Source: an uncultured Ruminococcus sp.
GTDB lineage: Bacteria; Bacillota; Clostridia; Oscillospirales; Ruminococcaceae
Direction of reading: 5' to 3'
Assembly: GCF_902762735.1 (NCBI RefSeq)
Contig: NZ_CACWPP010000012.1
Location: forward strand, 1 to 43,207
DNA length: 43,207 bases
The notes under the pieces were generated by a model. The model was not told the origin of the DNA. It did no database searches and saw only the letters and a program-made list of their open reading frames with translations. Shown piece after piece: positions 1-6,729 of the stretch. The stretch's first letter is position 1. Every line of letters starts with the position of its first letter. Position numbers and translations under genes: made by a program.

Positions 1-98
1 CAATCCGCCTTAAAATTCAGACAAAATCCAGTCACAAAATCCATATATCCGAGCTTTTGCGACTGGATTTTGTGAATTTAAATAGTTGGATTGCTATA
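1..98. repeat. Palindromic MITE-like element, family 1, copy 1 (left end cut by window)
   Basis: Ends in GGATTGCTATA, with inner complementary arms ACAAAATCCAGTC and GACTGGATTTTGT. The same sequence recurs inverted at 2126-2228 and in diverged form at 8590-8691. Terminal TATAGCAATCC and a TA at the border suggest insertion at TA, as for IS630/mariner-type MITEs (inference). No protein of its own. The start of the element lies just outside the window. Confidence 0.8.
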
Positions 99-161
99 GG
101 CTATCCTGACGAGATAGTTAAGTATCTTACAAAAGAAGAGCTTGCAGGATCGAAAAGCTGA
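3..161 (+). CDS. C-terminal end of an unidentified protein, overlapping a repeat element
   Basis: A reading frame is open from the window edge to TGA at 159-161 and is followed at once by a terminator, so the last part looks like a genuine gene end. Residues encoded before position 98 come from the family 1 repeat. Only the last 20 or so residues (IGYPDEIVKYLTKEEL and a short tail) are outside it. If translated, the repeat has supplied or replaced coding sequence near the C-terminus. I do not recognise the family; too little is visible. It could also be a chance open frame with the true gene ending upstream. Confidence 0.35.
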   Translation: MRLKIQTKSSHKIHISELLRLDFVNLNSWIAIGYPDEIVKYLTKEELAGSKS

Positions 162-190
162 AAACGCCCCATGATAAGGGCGTTTTTTAG
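162..190 (+). terminator. Rho-independent terminator
   Basis: Stem ACGCCC/GGGCGT around a CATGATA-like loop, followed by TTTTTT. It begins directly after the stop codon at 161 and so belongs to the partial gene at the window start. The bases between it and 322 hold nothing I can name. Confidence 0.8.
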
Positions 191-322
191 CTCTGCGCGG
201 GACGGGAACGCATCTGATGCGGGAAACTGCCGCATATCTCCGCTGAAAAACATCTCTGTGAGAGCGATACAGTCAACAGTCTGAAAAAGAAAAGCCCTTG
301 CTGTTCGGCAGAAACTTGGCAG

Positions 323-360
323 AAAAAATAAGACCGCGCTTACAAAAAAGCCCGATCTTA
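323..360 (-). terminator. Terminator of the tRNA-Leu transcript
   Basis: Read on the minus strand: an eight-pair stem TAAGATCG/CGGTCTTA (one G-T pair) followed by TTTTTT, 13 nt beyond the tRNA 3' end. Confidence 0.65.
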
Positions 361-373
361 CGAGGTATTATGA

Positions 374-457
374 TGCCGCTGACCGGACTTGAACCGGTAC
401 GGTATTGCTACCGGCAGATTTTGAGTCTGCTGCGTCTGCCAATTTCGCCACAGCGGC
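374..457 (-). tRNA. tRNA-Leu (anticodon CAA)
   Basis: On the minus strand this folds as an 84-nt type II tRNA. The acceptor stem GCCGCTG/CAGCGGC is perfect. The anticodon stem GCAGA/TCTGC holds the loop CTCAAAA, giving anticodon CAA, which reads the leucine codon UUG. There is a long variable arm and a T arm with GGTTCAAGTCC. The discriminator base is A and the 3' CCA is not encoded. It is a single-gene transcript, with a strong promoter at 471-499 and a terminator at 323-360. Confidence 0.97.
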
Positions 458-470
458 TTGCTGACAATTT

Positions 471-499
471 ATTATAACACATATCGGCATAAAAGTCAA
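471..499 (-). promoter_or_regulatory. Promoter of tRNA-Leu
   Basis: Minus strand: TTGACT, 17 nt, TATAAT, ending 14 nt before the tRNA 5' end. A near-consensus vegetative promoter. Confidence 0.9.
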
Positions 500-568
500 G
501 TGTTATTCGGTAAAATAATATAGTGAAATATTTATGCAAAATCACTATTAAAAACGCATAAAAAATGG

Positions 569-597
569 TTGATTTTTGCGGTGGAATATGTTAGAAT
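569..597 (+). promoter_or_regulatory. Promoter of the cheY-cheX operon
   Basis: TTGATT, 17 nt, TAGAAT, giving a leader of about 60 nt before the start at 664. Both boxes are one or two bases from consensus. Confidence 0.7.
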
Positions 598-663
598 TAT
601 TAAGACGAGGTACACAGTGCTGCTGCATATGTATCTTATGCTTGTAACGGGAGGTTATATAAT

Positions 664-1044
664 ATGGTTATACAGGATCTGAAAGTTCTTATCTGCGATG
701 ATTCGATGTTCGCAAGGAAGAAAATGAGCATGACGATCTCAGCTCTTGGCATCAGTGAGGTCTTTGAAGCTGCCGACGGTGAAGAGGCAGTGGCAAAATA
801 TAAGGAGAACAAGCCCGACGTGGTATTCATGGACATTATCATGCCTCGCATAACGGGTATCGAAGCGCTGAAGCAGATAATCGAGTTTGACCCTGATGCC
901 AAAGTCGTTATGGCATCAAGTGTCGGTACGCAGGGACATTTAAAGGAGGCATTGCGCGCAGGGGCGGCTGATTTTTTGCAGAAGCCCATCTCTGACGAGG
1001 ATACAAAGGCTATCCTTGAAAACGCCGCTAAGGGGGTGCTGTAA
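664..1044 (+). CDS. cheY: Stand-alone response regulator receiver protein, CheY type
   Basis: A 126-residue single receiver domain with no output domain. The acidic pair D12/D13, phospho-acceptor D57 (in FMDIIMP), the Thr/Ser position S85 and K107 (LQKP) are all present, so it should be phosphorylated by a CheA-like kinase and signal through protein contacts. GGGAGG lies 9 nt before ATG. The next gene starts on the base after its stop and encodes a CheX/CheC-like domain, a class of CheY-P phosphatases. The pair is thus a regulator with its likely phosphatase. No kinase, receptor or flagellar gene is in the window, so its role (chemotaxis, pili, or a receptor-independent use) is open. Confidence 0.9.
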   Translation: MVIQDLKVLICDDSMFARKKMSMTISALGISEVFEAADGEEAVAKYKENKPDVVFMDIIMPRITGIEALKQIIEFDPDAKVVMASSVGTQGHLKEALRAGAADFLQKPISDEDTKAILENAAKGVL

Positions 1045-1929
1045 TTGTTTGCACAATTTTTTGGCGGATATTTGCTGAATAAAAAGCTGGTCACTTCAGA
1101 CGACCTGACGCAGGCGTTTGAGGACAAGAAGCACACACGCATGAGGCTCGGTGTGCTGGCGATAAATGCAGGACTGATGACGGCAGATCAGGTAGAGCAT
1201 GTAAACATAACTCAGCAGAGCGTCGATAAAAGATTTGGCGATCTGGCGGTAGAGCTGGGATATGTTACAGAAGAGCAGGTGGATAAACTGCTCTCACAGC
1301 AGCCGACCGAGTATCTGCTTCTGGGACAGACGCTGGTGAACAACGGCGTGCTTACCAATGCACAGTTCGAGCAGGCGATAAACGACTACAAATCGGACAA
1401 TGAGCTGACTGACAGCGATCTTGAGGGCAGTAAAAACGAGAGCCTGAGCAAGCTGGTAACAGAGTTCTATCATCTGGAAGAGGCTGTAAATGCACGTATG
1501 CTGACAGATTATGTGACGATGATGTTCAAGAACATCATACGTTTCATAGACGGCGACTTTACGCCGCTGGAGGCGATGGTGGTCAGGGAATTCGATGCTG
1601 AGAACCTGATAGAACAGCGCATAACAGGCACATATGATGCAGTGACCTGCATAACTGCCGACAAGGACGTTTACTTTGAGTTTGCAAAGCGCTTCGCGGG
1701 AGAGACTTTCAGCGACATCACAGGCTTTGAGAATGAAACGGTGGGCGAGTTCCTGAATGTGGTCAACGGTCTGTTTGCTGTGAACCAGTCCAATGAGGGC
1801 GGTGCTGAACTTTCGATGACACCGCAGAAAGTCATCACGGGCAGCAAGATAACCTTTGAGAAGCCTGCATACTGCATACCTGTGGTATTCAGCTTCGGCG
1901 AGGTAGATTTCATAGTTTCGGCAGAATAA
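1045..1929 (+). CDS. CheX-like chemotaxis phosphatase domain with MshEN-like N-terminal region
   Basis: 294 residues from a TTG codon that directly follows the cheY stop; AAGGGGG lies about 9 nt upstream inside cheY, and no better start is visible. The first 115 residues carry three spaced motifs of the kind GxLLxxxxLVTxxxLxxAF, GxLAVELGYVTEEQVDKLL and GQTLVNNGVLTNAQFEQAI. This resembles the MshEN/GspE N-terminal fold seen in type II secretion and pilus ATPases. Residues 190-290 look like CheX, with the E-x-x-N pair at E235/N238, the dephosphorylation motif of CheC/CheX/FliY. CheX proteins are usually about 150 residues, so the N-terminal half is an addition. It probably acts on the CheY encoded just upstream (inference). 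Confidence 0.75.
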   Translation: MFAQFFGGYLLNKKLVTSDDLTQAFEDKKHTRMRLGVLAINAGLMTADQVEHVNITQQSVDKRFGDLAVELGYVTEEQVDKLLSQQPTEYLLLGQTLVNNGVLTNAQFEQAINDYKSDNELTDSDLEGSKNESLSKLVTEFYHLEEAVNARMLTDYVTMMFKNIIRFIDGDFTPLEAMVVREFDAENLIEQRITGTYDAVTCITADKDVYFEFAKRFAGETFSDITGFENETVGEFLNVVNGLFAVNQSNEGGAELSMTPQKVITGSKITFEKPAYCIPVVFSFGEVDFIVSAE

Positions 1930-1940
1930 CAGCATATCTT

Positions 1941-1968
1941 GCGGACGGGTGTAAGCCCGTCCGTTTTT
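1941..1968 (+). terminator. Terminator of the cheY-cheX operon
   Basis: Perfect stem CGGACGGG/CCCGTCCG with loop TGTAAG, then TTTTT. It starts 12 nt after the stop. Confidence 0.9.
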
Positions 1969-2096
1969 GTTATACCGCTGAAACACTGCACGGCTTTTCG
2001 GCGGGGGTCAACAATAGTTGCGGGAGAAAACAGCTCAATAAATGTTCATGGTTATAGTGAAGTCGTGAGGGAAAGTTAGGCAGTAAAATGACATAT

Positions 2097-2126
2097 CTGC
2101 GGGCGGGGGAGCGCGTCCGTTTTTTT
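2097..2126 (+). terminator. Second, decayed terminator-like hairpin
   Basis: CGGGCG/CGTCCG stem with one G-T pair and a TTTTTTT tract, preceded by CATATCTGCGG. The terminator at 1941 is preceded by the similar CATATCTTGCGG. It looks like a diverged duplicate of that terminator and abuts a family 1 repeat. Between the two hairpins (1969-2096) I see no gene. Confidence 0.5.
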
Positions 2127-2228
2127 ATAGCAATCCAACTATTTAAATTCACAAAATCCAGTCGCAAAATCCCGGATCTATGGATTATGTGACTGGATTT
2201 TGTCTGAATTTTAAGGCGGATTGCTATA
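2126..2228. repeat. Palindromic MITE-like element, family 1, copy 2 (complete)
   Basis: 103 bp from TATAGCAATCC to GGATTGCTATA. The two 38-nt ends are imperfect inverted repeats: 11 outer bases and 13 inner bases (ACAAAATCCAGTC) match exactly. It is inverted relative to copy 1 at the window start. It lies between the cheX terminator and the ricT promoter. The stretch 2229-2383 after it holds no recognisable feature. Confidence 0.9.
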
Positions 2229-2383
2229 GTGAAGCAGTGCGTAAATACGTTAAGGCTGAGAAGTATTGTGCTTGGATAAAGGGCGGTATTGCGTTTGCAG
2301 AAAATGACAGATATTCGGGCAGAGGTTTTCGGTCATGTCAATAATTATGAATTGTCCGGTTGTGGAAATCCAAAGTTCACCCC

Positions 2384-2412
2384 TTTACTTTTGTAAAAAA
2401 ATATGTTATAAT
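2384..2412 (+). promoter_or_regulatory. Promoter of ricT
   Basis: TTTACT, 17 nt, TATAAT. The predicted transcript starts near 2419, downstream of an in-frame ATG at 2360. That rules out the longest reading frame and supports the start at 2471. Confidence 0.85.
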
Positions 2413-2470
2413 AATTTTGTATGTATGTGAGCTGATATGCTCAGTCCCGATTGAAAAGAAAGGAATGCAT

Positions 2471-3331
2471 ATGAAGATAATCGGAGTGCGCTTTAAAAGC
2501 GTTGGAAAAATATACTATTTCGACCCGCAGGATAACGAGCTGGTCAATGGTGACAAGGTCATTGTTGAAACTACTCGCGGCGTTGAGTGCGGTGAGGTCG
2601 TGATGACTGACCGCGAGATAGACGAGAAGAATTTCAAGAACCCTATCAAGCCCATCATCAGAAAGGCTGATGAGCGCGACCTGAGATCCATCGAGAAAAG
2701 CAAGCAGAAAGAAGCGGAAGCATTCGAGATATGCCGCAAAAAGATCGAAGAGCATAAGCTGAAAATGGATCTTATCGACGTTGAATGCACTTTCAACAAC
2801 AATAAGATGCTGTTTTACTTCACTGCCGAGAACAGGGTGGATTTCCGCGAACTGGTAAAGGACCTGGCGGGCATTTTCAGGACAAGGATAGAGCTGAGAC
2901 AGATAGGTGTGCGCGATGAAGCGAAAATGCTGGGCGGTCTGGGCATCTGCGGTCAGCCGTTCTGCTGTTCGAGATTTCTGGGTGATTTCCAGCCTGTTTC
3001 CATCAAGATGGCGAAGGAACAGGGGCTTAGCCTTAATCCCACAAAGATAAGCGGTTGCTGCGGCAGACTTATGTGCTGTCTGAAATACGAGCAGGACAGC
3101 TATGAAGATCTGCTGAAACACACACCGAAAGTCGGCGCGATAGTTAAGACTGCTGACGGCAAGGGCGTGGTGCAGGAGGTAAATCTGCTGACGGGCAAGC
3201 TGAGGGTCAAGATGGATCGCTCGGATAACGTGGTAACTGTCAAGAAGGACGATGTTGAGGTCATAAAGGACGGCAACATCAGGGTCGATAAGAACGAGCT
3301 TAGCGCTCTTAAAGGACTGGAGGGGAAGTAA
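2471..3331 (+). CDS. ricT: RicT (YaaT), PSP1-domain regulatory protein
   Basis: 286 residues starting at ATG 2471, with AAAGGA 6 nt upstream; another ATG lies two codons earlier. The PSP1 domain fills most of the protein. The diagnostic cysteine groups are C160, C165/C166 in GLGICGQPFCCSRF and C196/C197, C202/C203 in SGCCGRLMCCLKYE. In Bacillus subtilis RicT forms the Y-complex with RicA and RicF, which carries iron-sulfur clusters and directs RNase Y processing and developmental signalling. ricT normally sits next to holB and darA. Here those genes are 2-3 kb away on the opposite strand. The next gene follows with no gap, so they are co-transcribed. Confidence 0.92.
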   Translation: MKIIGVRFKSVGKIYYFDPQDNELVNGDKVIVETTRGVECGEVVMTDREIDEKNFKNPIKPIIRKADERDLRSIEKSKQKEAEAFEICRKKIEEHKLKMDLIDVECTFNNNKMLFYFTAENRVDFRELVKDLAGIFRTRIELRQIGVRDEAKMLGGLGICGQPFCCSRFLGDFQPVSIKMAKEQGLSLNPTKISGCCGRLMCCLKYEQDSYEDLLKHTPKVGAIVKTADGKGVVQEVNLLTGKLRVKMDRSDNVVTVKKDDVEVIKDGNIRVDKNELSALKGLEGK

Positions 3332-3961
3332 ATGCCGTCATCACCTGTGCATCTTCTGCTGGCTTTTAAAATGGCAGACAGTCTGGGCGTTAAGAACAAG
3401 GCTGATTTCATGCTGGGCGCGATAGCTCCCGACTGTGTGAATTACGGTATGGAACAGGCGAGCGAGAAAGTCCGCTACACCGCACATATCCGCGATAAGG
3501 ATTATGACAAGTGGAAAGCTCAGCTGAAGGATTTTGCAAAAGATAACGCTGAACAGTTCGCGGACAGCAGAGACTTTCTGCGGGGGTATCTGTTCCACTG
3601 CTGGTCGGATATTGCGTGGGACGAAGCCGTTCAGCCGAAGATATTTGAGTTTCTGGGAACGCTGGGCTTCGGTTATGACGATATGACCGCCCAGAAGTGG
3701 AAAGAGCTTTACAGGTTCAACAGCCTTGTGACAAAGCAGGCTGACTATGCTGAGTGCGTAAAGCTGGTGAAAGCGGGCAAGCCCCGTGATATTGCGGGCT
3801 GTTCAGCCGAACTGATAGGGAAGTTTGCGGCTTATGTGGCTGATGATCACAGCGACAAGATAATTGATGAAGCGCCGCTTTTCCTGAACGAAAAGCACAT
3901 CGCTGACACTGTTTTGCAGATGGATAACTGCGGTTACAGCGATGAACTGAGAAGAATTTAG
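3332..3961 (+). CDS. Zinc-dependent phospholipase C-like protein
   Basis: 209 residues starting on the base after the ricT stop, with GGAGGGGAAG just before the ATG. The N-terminus PSSPVHLLLAFKMA, a mid-protein GAIAPDCVNYG, H52 in YTAHIRDKD and H89/D93 in YLFHCWSD match the His/Asp metal-ligand pattern of the bacterial zinc-dependent phospholipase C family (PF00882), found in many Firmicutes as intracellular proteins of unknown substrate. There is no signal peptide, so a secreted lecithinase role is unlikely. Its place directly after ricT suggests only co-expression. The family call is fairly firm, the activity is not. Confidence 0.8.
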   Translation: MPSSPVHLLLAFKMADSLGVKNKADFMLGAIAPDCVNYGMEQASEKVRYTAHIRDKDYDKWKAQLKDFAKDNAEQFADSRDFLRGYLFHCWSDIAWDEAVQPKIFEFLGTLGFGYDDMTAQKWKELYRFNSLVTKQADYAECVKLVKAGKPRDIAGCSAELIGKFAAYVADDHSDKIIDEAPLFLNEKHIADTVLQMDNCGYSDELRRI

Positions 3962-4010
3962 ATAAAAATACGCTGAAAGGCGGAAAAGACATAAAACGGA
4001 GATGTTAGAA

Positions 4011-4370
4011 ATGTTCACAATACTGTCAAATGATTCCATAACTACAATGCAGAATGTGTATACGCCATTCCCGATGGGCATGCACCTGATATTCTGCATA
4101 GCGGCGACTATCGTATACGGCTTGCAGTTTTTGAATAAGAAGTCACTGCATTATCTTTTGCTGCTGTTTGCCTGCGATGCGACTTTCGTTACGCAGATAA
4201 ACACATCAAAGCCTGTTATCACAGGGCTTTTCGTGGCTGAGGTGCTTCTGCTGGCGGGCGCGGCTGTATTCTCTTTCAAGTACAGCAAAAAGCTGAAAGC
4301 GGCTGAGGCTGAGAAGAAGAAAGCCCCGAAAGAGAACGGCGATACTGTCGATAATGCGTTTGAGGACTGA
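4011..4370 (+). CDS. Small membrane protein of unknown function
   Basis: 119 residues from ATG 4011, chosen over ATG 4002 because GGAG at 3998-4001 is 9 nt from the former and touching the latter. The sequence has three short hydrophobic stretches (about residues 22-37, 42-62 and 66-85), then a charged C-terminal tail rich in Lys, Glu and Ala (AEAEKKKAPKENGD). I do not recognise the family. It is followed 3 nt later by a dehydrogenase gene, and the whole run ricT to 5333 appears to be one operon ending at the terminator at 5340. Confidence 0.75.
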   Translation: MFTILSNDSITTMQNVYTPFPMGMHLIFCIAATIVYGLQFLNKKSLHYLLLLFACDATFVTQINTSKPVITGLFVAEVLLLAGAAVFSFKYSKKLKAAEAEKKKAPKENGDTVDNAFED

Positions 4371-4373
4371 GCC

Positions 4374-5333
4374 ATGAAAATAGTTATTCTTGACAGCGAA
4401 ACTGTCTCGCGCGGCGGCGATGTCAGCCTTGATGGCATAACTTCGCTGGGCGATGCGCAGGTATATGGCTATACGCCAAATGAAGAGGTAGCCGACAAGA
4501 TAGGCGATGCTGATGCGGTGATCTGCAACAAGTGCCTTATGACCGAAGAGGTATTTGAGAAGTGCAAGAATCTGAAATATGTGGGTCTGTTTGCAACGGG
4601 CTATAACAATGTTGACCTGAATGCCGCTGACAGACACGGCGCTGTTGTCTGCAACGTGCCTGCGTATTCTACCGACTCGGTGGCACAGCACACATTTGCG
4701 CTGATACTCAATCACTTCAACAAAATTCGCGCGTATGCTGATACAGTCGATAACGGCGACTGGGTAAACTACAAGCTGTTCACCTACTTTTATATACCGA
4801 CATACGAGCTGAAAGGCATGACCATCGGCATTGTGGGCTACGGCAGTATAGGCAGGAGAGTGGCTGAGATAGCGCGGGTATTCGGCATGAAAGTGCTGAC
4901 TTTCACACGTTCGCCCGAAAAGGTGGGAGACGGCGCTGAAGCTGTCAGCCTTGACAGACTGCTGAGGGAGAGTGACGTGGTGACGATGCACTGCCCGCTG
5001 ACCGACATTACCAAAGAGATGATAAACAAAGATGCGCTGGCGAAGATGAAGTCCACTGCCTACTTTGTGAACACTGCACGCGGCGGCGTGGTCAACGAAC
5101 AGGATCTCGCTGATGCGCTGAATGACGGCGTTATAGCAGGTGCAGGCATAGACACGCTGACTTTTGAGCCGATGCGTGAGGACTGTCCGCTGAGAAACGC
5201 AAAGAACATCACCATAACCCCGCACATCGCGTGGGCACCCAAGCAGACAAGAGAGCGGCTGCTTGAAACGGTGGCTGAGAACCTGCGCAGGTGGCGTGAC
5301 GGTCAGCCGCAGAACGTGGTAAATAACAGGTAA
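4374..5333 (+). CDS. D-2-hydroxyacid dehydrogenase (NAD-dependent)
   Basis: 319 residues, normal for the family. The nucleotide-binding motif GYGSIG is at 155-160. The catalytic Arg is R236 (NTARGGVV), the Glu is E265 (TFEP) and the acid/base His is H284 (ITPHIAW). Such enzymes reduce 2-oxo acids to D-2-hydroxy acids. Close relatives are often annotated as hydroxypyruvate or glycerate dehydrogenases, but the substrate cannot be read from the sequence. GAGG lies 9 nt before ATG, inside the upstream gene. Last gene of the ricT operon. Confidence 0.92.
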   Translation: MKIVILDSETVSRGGDVSLDGITSLGDAQVYGYTPNEEVADKIGDADAVICNKCLMTEEVFEKCKNLKYVGLFATGYNNVDLNAADRHGAVVCNVPAYSTDSVAQHTFALILNHFNKIRAYADTVDNGDWVNYKLFTYFYIPTYELKGMTIGIVGYGSIGRRVAEIARVFGMKVLTFTRSPEKVGDGAEAVSLDRLLRESDVVTMHCPLTDITKEMINKDALAKMKSTAYFVNTARGGVVNEQDLADALNDGVIAGAGIDTLTFEPMREDCPLRNAKNITITPHIAWAPKQTRERLLETVAENLRRWRDGQPQNVVNNR

Positions 5334-5339
5334 TAATAA

Positions 5340-5372
5340 AAGGCGAAGAAACTGCTTCTTCGCCTTGTTTTT
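5340..5372. terminator. Bidirectional terminator between the hydroxyacid dehydrogenase and holB genes
   Basis: Ten-pair perfect stem AAGGCGAAGA/TCTTCGCCTT. On the plus strand it is followed by GTTTTT and on the minus strand by TTTATTATT. It lies between two convergent operons. Confidence 0.9.
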
Positions 5373-5375
5373 ATA

Positions 5376-6347
5376 TCAGAAAAGGTCTGCGCACAGACTG
5401 TTGCAGACTAGCCCCAGACTGCAGTTTGCATCTATCCGTCTGATGTATTTTGTTATCTTGTCATAGACTTCTGCGCCTGCCGAAAGGGTCAGCCTGCGGG
5501 AAAGTGCATCTGCCAGCGCGGTGTCACAGCCTACGGCTTCGCCGTCTGCAAGGCGCACACAGGCATCACGCAAGAGTTCCGAGAAAAGGTAGAGCGCCTC
5601 GCGCAGAAGAGGTTTCTTGCCGTCAGCACCCGCCAGCGCTTTAAGAAATCCGTATTCCGAACCTTCTGAATAAGCCTGTGCTATCTGCCGCGCCAGTCCC
5701 ACCGAGTTATAAAACTGCTCATGTTCGATGTACGCTTTGCATCTGCCGATGTTGCCTTTTCCCGCTTCCAGTGCTTCGCGTATCTCTTCCGCAGGGCGGT
5801 CGGCATAATTTGTCTGCAAAAACTCGCCGCTCTCCTGCACGGTAACGGGTGTCACCGCAAGGCTTACGCATCGCGAGATTATGGTGGTCAGGAAAGTTTC
5901 CTTGCTGCGTGCTGTCAGTATCAGCGCAGTGTGGTCGGGTGGTTCTTCTATCAGTTTCAGCAGAATGTTCTGCACCTGGACCGAAGTTTGTATCGAGAGG
6001 TCAAAATCAGGTATGACATACACCTTTATGTCTCCCTCATTGGGTGCAACGGGTGCATCACCAACTATGCCGTCGCGAATATCCTCAACGATATAGTTTC
6101 CCTTGTCGTTAGACTGTGCAAAAATAAGGTCGGGGTGAGCGCCGCGCTCTATCAGCTGACACGCCCTGCATCTGCCGCAGGGGACACCGCTGTGTTCTTC
6201 ACACATCAGCTGTGCGGCGATGTACTTAGCCATCGTCTTTTTGCCCAGCCCCTTTTCGCCGTGTATTATTATAGAATGGGGTTCGCGCCCAGCCGACACC
6301 ATTCTGGCAGTCTGTGCGAGAAGTGCCTTGTTGCCGTATATCTTCAT
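5376..6347 (-). CDS. holB: DNA polymerase III delta-prime subunit (clamp loader)
   Basis: 323 residues. Walker A-like GEKGLGKKT at 30-38; zinc-binding cysteines C49, C57, C60, C63 (CGRCRAC); the clamp-loader segment NILLKLIEEPP; and the SRC motif in IISRCVSL. It helps load the sliding clamp at the replication fork. Its ATG follows the darA stop by only 3 nt, and AGGTG within darA serves as ribosome site. This darA-holB pairing is conserved in Firmicutes (yaaQ-holB of B. subtilis). Confidence 0.95.
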   Translation of the reverse strand: MKIYGNKALLAQTARMVSAGREPHSIIIHGEKGLGKKTMAKYIAAQLMCEEHSGVPCGRCRACQLIERGAHPDLIFAQSNDKGNYIVEDIRDGIVGDAPVAPNEGDIKVYVIPDFDLSIQTSVQVQNILLKLIEEPPDHTALILTARSKETFLTTIISRCVSLAVTPVTVQESGEFLQTNYADRPAEEIREALEAGKGNIGRCKAYIEHEQFYNSVGLARQIAQAYSEGSEYGFLKALAGADGKKPLLREALYLFSELLRDACVRLADGEAVGCDTALADALSRRLTLSAGAEVYDKITKYIRRIDANCSLGLVCNSLCADLF

Positions 6348-6350
6348 GGT

Positions 6351-6674
6351 TTACACCTGTTCAAAGCGCTCTATGTCGGTGACGAAGATGGTCGCGCCGC
6401 CGATAGCCACTTCAACAGGGTATGACTGCCCGCCGTCAGGACCTGTGACCGTTGAGGACGGCACGAACTGCTTGCGCTTGCGGGAATGTTCTTTCAGCAC
6501 CGCTATGACTTCATCGACCTGTTCATTCTGACAGCATATCATAAAAGTAGTGTTGCCCGCCATAAGAAAACCGCCTGTTGATGAGAGCTTTGTGGCGCGT
6601 ATGCCTGCCTTCTGCAAGCCCTTGTTGACGGCGTATGTGTCATCGTTGTTGACTATTGCATATACAAGTTTCAT
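6351..6674 (-). CDS. darA: DarA/PstA, cyclic di-AMP receptor protein
   Basis: 107 residues, the usual length of this PII-like family. MKLVYAIVNNDD at the start, KLSSTGGFLMAGNTTFMIC and the C-terminal GGATIFVTDIERFEQV match the c-di-AMP receptor DarA (PstA, YaaQ). It binds c-di-AMP as a trimer; its downstream partner is not established. A strong GGAGG precedes the ATG. It lies between the decarboxylase-like gene (55 nt upstream) and holB, the same neighbours as in B. subtilis except that tmk and yaaR are missing. Confidence 0.95.
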   Translation of the reverse strand: MKLVYAIVNNDDTYAVNKGLQKAGIRATKLSSTGGFLMAGNTTFMICCQNEQVDEVIAVLKEHSRKRKQFVPSSTVTGPDGGQSYPVEVAIGGATIFVTDIERFEQV

Positions 6675-6729
6675 ATAGGTTTCCTCCGAAATATGATATG
6701 TGCGGGGTAATGCCGCATCACATTATATA

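Noticed and set aside
2360-2470. Upstream extension of ricT to an ATG at 2360
   Set aside because: The -35 and -10 boxes at 2384-2412 lie inside it and the ribosome site is at 2458-2464.
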